From Symbiodinium natans (Eukaryota > Sar > Dinophyceae > Suessiales > Symbiodiniaceae): a stretch of DNA of 64,000 bases. Below the pieces are notes generated by a model. That model had not been told where the DNA came from. It saw only the letters and a list, made by a program, of their open reading frames with translations, and made no database searches. Below, piece after piece: positions 58,083-64,000 of this stretch. Location: positions 211,101 through 275,100 of the forward strand of contig CAJNDS010002684.1 in the NCBI GenBank assembly GCA_905221605.1, in the 5' to 3' direction. A program made the position numbers and the translations under genes. The stretch's first letter is position 1. Each line of letters begins with the position of its first letter.

Positions 58083-60707
58083 ATGCCCCTCAGTGTGGCG
58101 GAAGCAGTGGAGGTGCCCCGTGCTAACGAACTCTCCCCATGGAATAAGCCGCGCAACTACAGAGCATGTACGCTAGCAAACGGTTTGTCAATCCTGCTGG
58201 TCTCAGACATGGAGACGAGCAAGATGGAGGCTGCCTTGACTGCAGGATTTGGACAGTTTGACGACCCGCCCGAAACTTCCGGTGTGGCCCACCTTACGGA
58301 ACACCTGCTGCTCTCCAGTCCGGGTCCAAACGGGACAGACGCCGACTCCCTCGAGTCATGGTTGGAAGCGCATGACGGAGACTCCAATGGCTTTACTGCT
58401 TTTGACGATGCTCTCTTTACTGTCTCGGCAAGCATGGAGGAGTGGCGGTCCGCCCTGGTCCGCTTTGCACATTGTTTCAGGCAAGCAGGAAGCCAGGATT
58501 CTCGCTTCCAAGCTGGAGCTGTGAAACGCGAAGTGTTGCGAGTTGACGATGAGCTGAAGGACGGGCCATCTTCAGCAGTAAGGAACCTGCAACTTTTACG
58601 CCGCCGAGCGGTCTCCGACCATCCCTTCCAACGTTTTGGCCCAGGCAGCTTGAGGACTTTGCTTCCCAGAGGTCAAGGGCATCAGGACTTGGTAGAGCTA
58701 GGCAAGCTTTGCCAAACCTTCTTCGAAAACCATGTCTCTGCCAAGTCAGCAACTCTTGCGGTGGTTGCAGCTGTGCCTTTGGCAGAGCTCGAAGAGGCCG
58801 TTTCCTCCGCCTTCCAAAGCATTTCCGTCCAGCCTGGTCCCACTCGCAGTGTGGTTCCTGACCCCCTGCCGCGAGTTCAGAGATCCACGGAGGTATTGAT
58901 ACCCCCATGCTTCCTCGTGGATGTCGCAGCGAATCCAGCTGTTAGCTTGACCTGGAGCATACCGTTTGCAGATGCCTCGAAGGCAGTTTCTTTCCGTGCC
59001 TCGAAGCCTCAAGTTGTCTTGTCGCACTTGATTGCCCACCAGGGTCCTGGATCCCTTTCAGCTTGGTTGAGGAAGCAAGGCTGGGTCTCAGACAGTTTGG
59101 GTCCTAAAGTTTCTGCCCAAACGCGCTTCATTACGGAGTCGTTTGCTCTGTGGGAGGTGAAGGTCCGGCTTTCACCCCGAGGCCTGGCTCACTGGCGCGA
59201 TGTGGTCGCTGCAGTGTTCGGCCTCCTTGCGGCTTTCAGAAAGCCAAGCCAAAGAGAAAACAGAGACAACAACCTCAGGAGCCGAGACATCCGAGACCAA
59301 AGAGGCAGCGGAGAAGGAGGACGTCCTGAGGCCTTGCGAGAAGCGGCCGACGAGGTCTCGGCCTTGGCCGACGTGGCCTGGCGCTTTCCTCCCCGCCCTC
59401 CGCTTGCCCAGGAGCTGGCATTGGACATGCGATCGGCCCCGCGTCCGGCGGCCTTTGTCAGTGCATCTCGCCGCATTTTCTCTGCAGAGGAGTGGGATGC
59501 GAGCAGATCCTGGACAAACAAAGATGAGACGGAGAAGGCGGCTCGCTTCACAAGTGCTGCTGCTCGACAGCAGTCCTCAGAAGAAGCGAAGGGCATGCTC
59601 GAGCGTCTCGTCCCTGAGCTCGCCCGAGTTACGGTCTTTAGCACCCCGGGAGCGGACATCAGTGACATCAGTGACATCAGTGACAGCAGTGACAGCCGTG
59701 ACATCAGGCGCATGCGAGATGCAGATCTGGGGCTCGAGTATGGCGAGCTGAGCGTATCTCCTTTGCTGCGTAAGAAGTGGATGTCAGCTTCCGAAACTCC
59801 AGCCCCGTGGTGGCGAAGGCCCGCTTGGAATCAGTATCTGTCCAACGCTGAGAAGATTCGAAGGCCTTCTTTGCTGGAGCCTGGCAGATCTGACATGGGG
59901 AAGCCGAATTCGAAGGTGAATGGTGTTTATTGGTCTGACAGCTGTCGCCCAATTCTAATGCAACTGCCAGATTTCCAAACAGCCCCAAGGTTGGTGTGGA
60001 ATGTGCCTGGCTGCATCTACGTGTCAGGACAGTTCAACGAATTGGTTGTTCCTCTAGGCGAGGAGCCACTTGTGACCTTGACTCTGTGGCTGCCTGCAGC
60101 TCGTGTTGCAGAGGCATCTTTGAAGCAACGTGCTGCGGGGCGTGTGTGGTTGAAGTCGCTGCAGTCTGAGTTGGAGAGTCCATTTTACGCCGCCGCGCTT
60201 GCAGGCTGCCGGTGGGAAGTTGCCTTCTTCACCAGTTCAGACAGTTCAGGCTCACAAGCAGGGATGCGGCTCTGCTTTCAAGGGTACTGCGACAACCTCA
60301 TTGCCTTTGTGCCGGATGCCATCAGATCCATTGTGGCGCATGTTGGCCCTTCCTCTGCCAGCCTGGAATCCGTGCGAAGCCTCGCTGTTGCGGAGGTACC
60401 AAGGCGGAAGGAAGGTGATGAGCTGGTTGCCTGCCTTAAACGACTGGAAATCTCAGACATTCAGGATGAGGTCGAGGCCTTGTGGACGAGTGTGTCAGAC
60501 TCCTTTGGATCCTCCCAAGCCCTGGTTGCTGGAGCTCTGGAGCCAGACAAAGCCACCAAACTTGTCCGAGATGCAGTCGGGCTTCTTCCGCTCCGTTTGC
60601 TTGGCCGAGAAAGACCTTTGAGCGATTCAGGACGGTTGCCTCCAGCAGTTCTGATGCGTCGGCCCTCCTGGCAAGGACCGTGTACTGACAAAAGCTGTCT
60701 TGTCTAA
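58083..60707 (+). CDS. M16-family zinc metallopeptidase (insulysin/pitrilysin-like)
   Basis: One continuous frame of 874 residues starts at the ATG at 58,083 and stops at 60,705. The frame is open 96 codons further upstream without an ATG, so extra N-terminal sequence from another exon is possible. Near the N-terminus, SGVAHLTEHLLLSSPG carries the inverted zinc motif HxxEH (H70, E73, H74). The third ligand region REVLRVDDELKDG (E150 or, better placed, E157) is followed by HPFQRFGPGS, as in insulin-degrading enzymes. The family cleaves short peptides inside a closed clam-shell; total length is close to the usual 900-1,000 residues. An Asp/Ile/Ser repeat (DISDISDISDSSDSRDIR, about residue 525) interrupts the middle. 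It has no introns within the frame, unlike its neighbours. The cleaved substrate and cell location are unknown. Confidence 0.85.
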   Translation: MPLSVAEAVEVPRANELSPWNKPRNYRACTLANGLSILLVSDMETSKMEAALTAGFGQFDDPPETSGVAHLTEHLLLSSPGPNGTDADSLESWLEAHDGDSNGFTAFDDALFTVSASMEEWRSALVRFAHCFRQAGSQDSRFQAGAVKREVLRVDDELKDGPSSAVRNLQLLRRRAVSDHPFQRFGPGSLRTLLPRGQGHQDLVELGKLCQTFFENHVSAKSATLAVVAAVPLAELEEAVSSAFQSISVQPGPTRSVVPDPLPRVQRSTEVLIPPCFLVDVAANPAVSLTWSIPFADASKAVSFRASKPQVVLSHLIAHQGPGSLSAWLRKQGWVSDSLGPKVSAQTRFITESFALWEVKVRLSPRGLAHWRDVVAAVFGLLAAFRKPSQRENRDNNLRSRDIRDQRGSGEGGRPEALREAADEVSALADVAWRFPPRPPLAQELALDMRSAPRPAAFVSASRRIFSAEEWDASRSWTNKDETEKAARFTSAAARQQSSEEAKGMLERLVPELARVTVFSTPGADISDISDISDSSDSRDIRRMRDADLGLEYGELSVSPLLRKKWMSASETPAPWWRRPAWNQYLSNAEKIRRPSLLEPGRSDMGKPNSKVNGVYWSDSCRPILMQLPDFQTAPRLVWNVPGCIYVSGQFNELVVPLGEEPLVTLTLWLPAARVAEASLKQRAAGRVWLKSLQSELESPFYAAALAGCRWEVAFFTSSDSSGSQAGMRLCFQGYCDNLIAFVPDAIRSIVAHVGPSSASLESVRSLAVAEVPRRKEGDELVACLKRLEISDIQDEVEALWTSVSDSFGSSQALVAGALEPDKATKLVRDAVGLLPLRLLGRERPLSDSGRLPPAVLMRRPSWQGPCTDKSCLV
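59655..59705 (+). repeat. 9-bp in-frame tandem repeat in the M16 gene
   Basis: GACATCAGT units, drifting to GACAGCAGT and GACAGCCGT, encode Asp-Ile-Ser triplets. The 9-bp period keeps the frame. It lies between the two halves of the peptidase, where the family tolerates linkers. Confidence 0.9.
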
Positions 60708-61165
60708 CAAAGGATCCTTTGAAAGGGTGTAAAGGGTCAAGTTCGGGTCATGGTTCGGATGAGGACCAGTTGCGCAGAGTTTGTGCTTGGCTTCCGGGCT
60801 ACCCGAACTGCTGGACGTGTGTGGCCGCACTTGGCGATGATTGCAAAAGCCAGGCTGATCTGCCATGTGGTCAACATCGCTACCTTGTCAAGCTGGTCGT
60901 ATGCTACGTGCCGTCGCCAACAAGGAGCTGTCCGGTTGCCCTCAAAGCCCTACACCCATGTACTTCGGATCCAACTTGGCGTGGTCTCATGTGCAACCCC
61001 AAAGCACTGCACGCAGTTCAGTTCCAGTGCCGCTGCATTGAATGAAAGGTTTCTGTCGTGGCTTTCGACTGAATGGACGTTTACTTTGCCAGCCTCCTCG
61101 TGTAGCGACCCTTTGGCTTGACTCTGGATTGTTTTCGTTTGCGCATGCCCAACAAGCTCTTCAGC

Positions 61166-61192
61166 GACTACGTGACTACGTGACTACGTGAC
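61166..61192. repeat. 8-bp tandem repeat
   Basis: ACTACGTG units are repeated three times with a partial fourth. Confidence 0.9.
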
Positions 61193-61704
61193 GAAGCCTT
61201 ACAAGAGCTTCAGAGAACCACGTGAAAAAGTGCCGCCATTCGTTGTGCGTACTTCTGCTCAACATCAGGGCCCTGGAGCTTGAGCGTTTTCCAGCATCAT
61301 GTGCACAGCGCCATGCTCGCGGGGAATGTTGCGCCGGTCTATTGGTGTCAGGGTTACCCCCAAACCGCCAAGCCGACCAAGCACGACTTCGGAACCCAAA
61401 GCCCCAATAGGTCGTAAACATTCGCAAGTAAATCCCAAGAGTAAGAACAAGTTTTTCTGCCCATCAGGAGCTGAAGGGTCGAGATGGGCCGATCTTCAAG
61501 TTCTTTCAACATGTCTAAGGATGTTTAAGGTTTAGGGCGCAGGGTTAGTTCAAGATTGGCACCCCTTTGCCTCTGCCTCTGAATCAAGCTGTGCTGCGAA
61601 GCGGTACAGCTAGGGAGTGCTAAAGTTCCTACTGCTGTCCTTGGACATTTTTGGACCACGTGAGGTTCTTCAAGCACATTCTCAAAGCAGCCCGCTCGTG
61701 CAAC

Positions 61705-61730
61705 CACACACACACACACACACACACACA
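61705..61730. repeat. (CA)n microsatellite
   Basis: Thirteen CA units without interruption. Confidence 0.95.
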
Positions 61731-64000
61731 AGGACACAGAGACACACGTTTAGACATTGTCTTCCCTTAGCCAATCCCAGTGCTACAAAGGGAGCGGGAG
61801 ACCGTACGAGCTTCCAGTTTCCATGGCATTGGGGACCTCATGGAGCGAGATGCGAGGATTGAGCCGGTTGATCAGCGACTTGCCTTGAGAAACGTGCGTT
61901 TTGTGGATTGGAGGTTTCTGCCTTTGGGCAAGTAGGGTCGCAGCAGGGTTTTGCGTGGTGGAGGAGTCGGGGGAGGGGGCAAGCATCTTGACTGCTCGTT
62001 TTGTCCGTTTCCTGAGCCGCATCGACCCTAGGACACCATAAGCTTTACAAGAACCTAGGTCGAAACTTTCGCTTTTCTTCCAATCCAAGGGACCTGTCGG
62101 ACTAGCAAAGGCTTCCTTTTCAACTCCTTTGCTTCTTCAGTCTATGGATGTTCGGAAGCCTTGAACTCGGAAACAGAAGTTCTGGAGCACGAAAACATCC
62201 CATGGCCCTAAGAGTTCAGGCGCTTCACGTGCTACAGTAGCCCTTTGAAGCCCTGACCTCAAACGTTTGGAGCTTCAACTTAGCTTGAACCGAGGCGGTG
62301 CACCACAATCATCTTGAGAGGCTTGAATAGGTGCGGCGGGGCGGGCCCCGGGCTTTTCACGGTTTCCGAGGACCCAAAGCCAGGTTGTCAAGGTGGGATT
62401 TAGTACTATTTGGGTTCTTTGACTTGACTTTGAAAGGAGGTCATTGTCATGAATTGTGGTGAAGGAAGGTGTAGATGCACAGAGTTGACGGACAGAACCA
62501 CTTTCCACAGTGCATGCGCGACGCTGACAAATTAAATGGAATGTCGTCTAAGAAGTAGTTCCGTTTATCCCCTCCTCTTCCTTATGAGCTCTTCCTTACG
62601 ATGGCCAGGCAAGTCACTAGAGAGATGATGACGGCGTTGCTGCTGCTTCTCTGAATTTTTTGAGCCAGTGGCTGCTGATTTGCAGAATTCCTCGTTTCAG
62701 ATCTGTTTCGATCTTGATTGGCCTTGTTATGTGCTTGTGCCGTGCCTGTTTTAGGATCAGGTGCGAACCCTGGGCCTCCAGTAAGGGCCCTAAGCTTCTG
62801 CTTTTGGTCTCCCAGGAATGACACAGCACCTCGTTCCTGGGAAAGGTCCAGGCCCCGTTCCTGGTGAAATGTTTCGGGTTTGGAGAGAGCTTTCCACTAC
62901 GCTTTGAGGAGCTATTTCGGGCTCGGGCCAGCAGACTTGAAGCCCCAGGAAGCCCAGAGAGCCCCAGGATCCAGAGAGCTCTAGGTGGTCTAAGATAGTG
63001 CTGCCACGACAGGTATGATTACATCTATGTTCCGTGGACAACGGATGGTACATCTAATATTGGCTTGGCGCTCCCTGTGATGCATTGGGAGCGGTCTGAG
63101 CGGTTCAGGAGCGTGTCGGGAGGATTCTTTGAATCTCCTGGTCTGAGGCACTTTGGGCAAGGCGGGTCCTTGAGTCCCTTCTGTCCCTTACACATCTCGT
63201 GTTGAGATGAGTGCCAACTCCCGTGAAGCTCCCAAGCCAACAGCTTGTCCCGAAGCTTTTGAGGGAAGACCTCGCAGGATGGGAGGGGGTAGGCTCAACT
63301 GACACAACTCGCACCGCAGTGGTTCAACAAACCTTAACCCCCAAACTGACCGCAAAGCCCTCGTCGAACCCAGGTTTGCAAATTTTGAGTCACCAGCAGC
63401 TTGCCAGGAGGGATCGGATTGCTCTCAAATGTCTAGGCGTTAGGTGATGGGGGGATTGAGGGTTCCGCTGGACGCTTGTGGTTGCGCTTGGGGTTCATTG
63501 TTGCTGGTTGCTTGCTGGTCGCGGTTCATAGTCATGTGCTCTCAACCTGCGGTGGGGAAACTCTAGCTCCAGCAGAAATTCCTGGAAGTACCCTGCATCA
63601 CGCTGCGAAGGCCTCTCATCCCAAGAGTTCATGTTGGAAGCTACTGGCTGCCAGGAGTATATGGTAACTGTGAATCAGCGCCGTTCTTTGGCGAAGCTCT
63701 CGGAATACCACGTGCGATCTGTTGGTATGGCGGCCATTCAAGGTCGTGGCGCCGGCCTGAGTTCGTGTATTGTGCGCTTGCGATGAGTAGACCCCATCGG
63801 AAGAATGCCAGTTAAGAAGTGCTTTAGATTTTGGGTGTCCTCCAGAGAAAGAAAGGAGAACAAGAGAGAGAAGGACAATCAGGCAGGCATTTTGCGCAAG
63901 GATATGTGCAGAAAGATGAGCCGTGCGCACTCCAGCTAAGAGCCTCAGGCCTCTGAGATTCAGAAAGGTTGGCCTCTTCAACAAGGCCCTAAATTCAGCC

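Larger units (their letters stand above)
60708..64000. other. 3' end of window, no gene recognised
   Basis: Only short, motif-free frames occur on both strands. An 8-bp tandem repeat and a CA array are listed. No polyadenylation signal is evident after the M16 stop. Confidence 0.5.

Noticed and set aside
58083-58083. Extending the M16 protein 96 codons upstream
   Set aside because: The frame is open, but there is no ATG before 58,083 and the extension shows no family similarity; it may be untranslated or intronic.
1-64000. Bacterial, phage or CRISPR content
   Set aside because: No direct-repeat arrays with spacers, no operons and no ribosome binding sites; the genes have eukaryotic exon structure.

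Overview
The window looks like nuclear DNA of a dinoflagellate, most likely a Symbiodiniaceae-type alga. The evidence is internal. Recognisable eukaryotic proteins are cut into many tiny exons whose introns start mostly with GC or GA rather than GT and always end AG followed by G. There is a possible relic of the dinoflagellate spliced leader, there are many microsatellites, and there are long stretches with no coding signal. There are no operons, ribosome binding sites, CRISPR arrays or tRNA/rRNA genes that I can support. I identified genes by translating by eye and recognising conserved motifs, so exon edges are inferred from frame and motif continuity, not from transcripts.

Left part (1-33,800): mostly non-coding and repeat-rich, with two supported minus-strand loci. 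These are an intronless GNAT acetyltransferase (8,887-9,528) and a secreted, cysteine- and threonine-rich mucin-like protein (22,981-23,796, with possible upstream exons to about 25,000). A 1-kb block of almost pure A+T (30,740-31,730) lies in the interval between the last minus-strand gene and the first plus-strand gene.

Right part (33,800-60,700): every recognised gene is on the plus strand. In order they are: a decayed reverse transcriptase-RNase H element (33,875-35,736); a coiled-coil plus GIY-YIG (T5orf172-like) protein with one intron and a possible relic spliced leader just upstream (37,524-39,475); a glycogen phosphorylase gene in at least 37 exon segments (40,247-48,505); a small Ala/Lys/Glu-rich helical protein (48,622-48,987); a tyrosine-kinase-like protein kinase in at least nine exon segments (50,177-54,245); a 2-oxoglutarate/Fe(II) oxygenase (55,990-56,796) lying between two copies of a G-rich dispersed repeat; and an M16-family metallopeptidase in one long open frame (58,083-60,707). 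The last 3.3 kb hold no gene I can support.

The genes do not form a pathway. What links them is genome architecture: one-way gene arrays that diverge from an AT-rich zone, extreme intron density with non-GT donors beside genes with no or one intron, intron edges carrying short direct repeats, and one intron built around a nested inverted repeat. These fit what is known of dinoflagellate genomes (mRNA retroposition, introner-like insertions) and are the most interesting content here.
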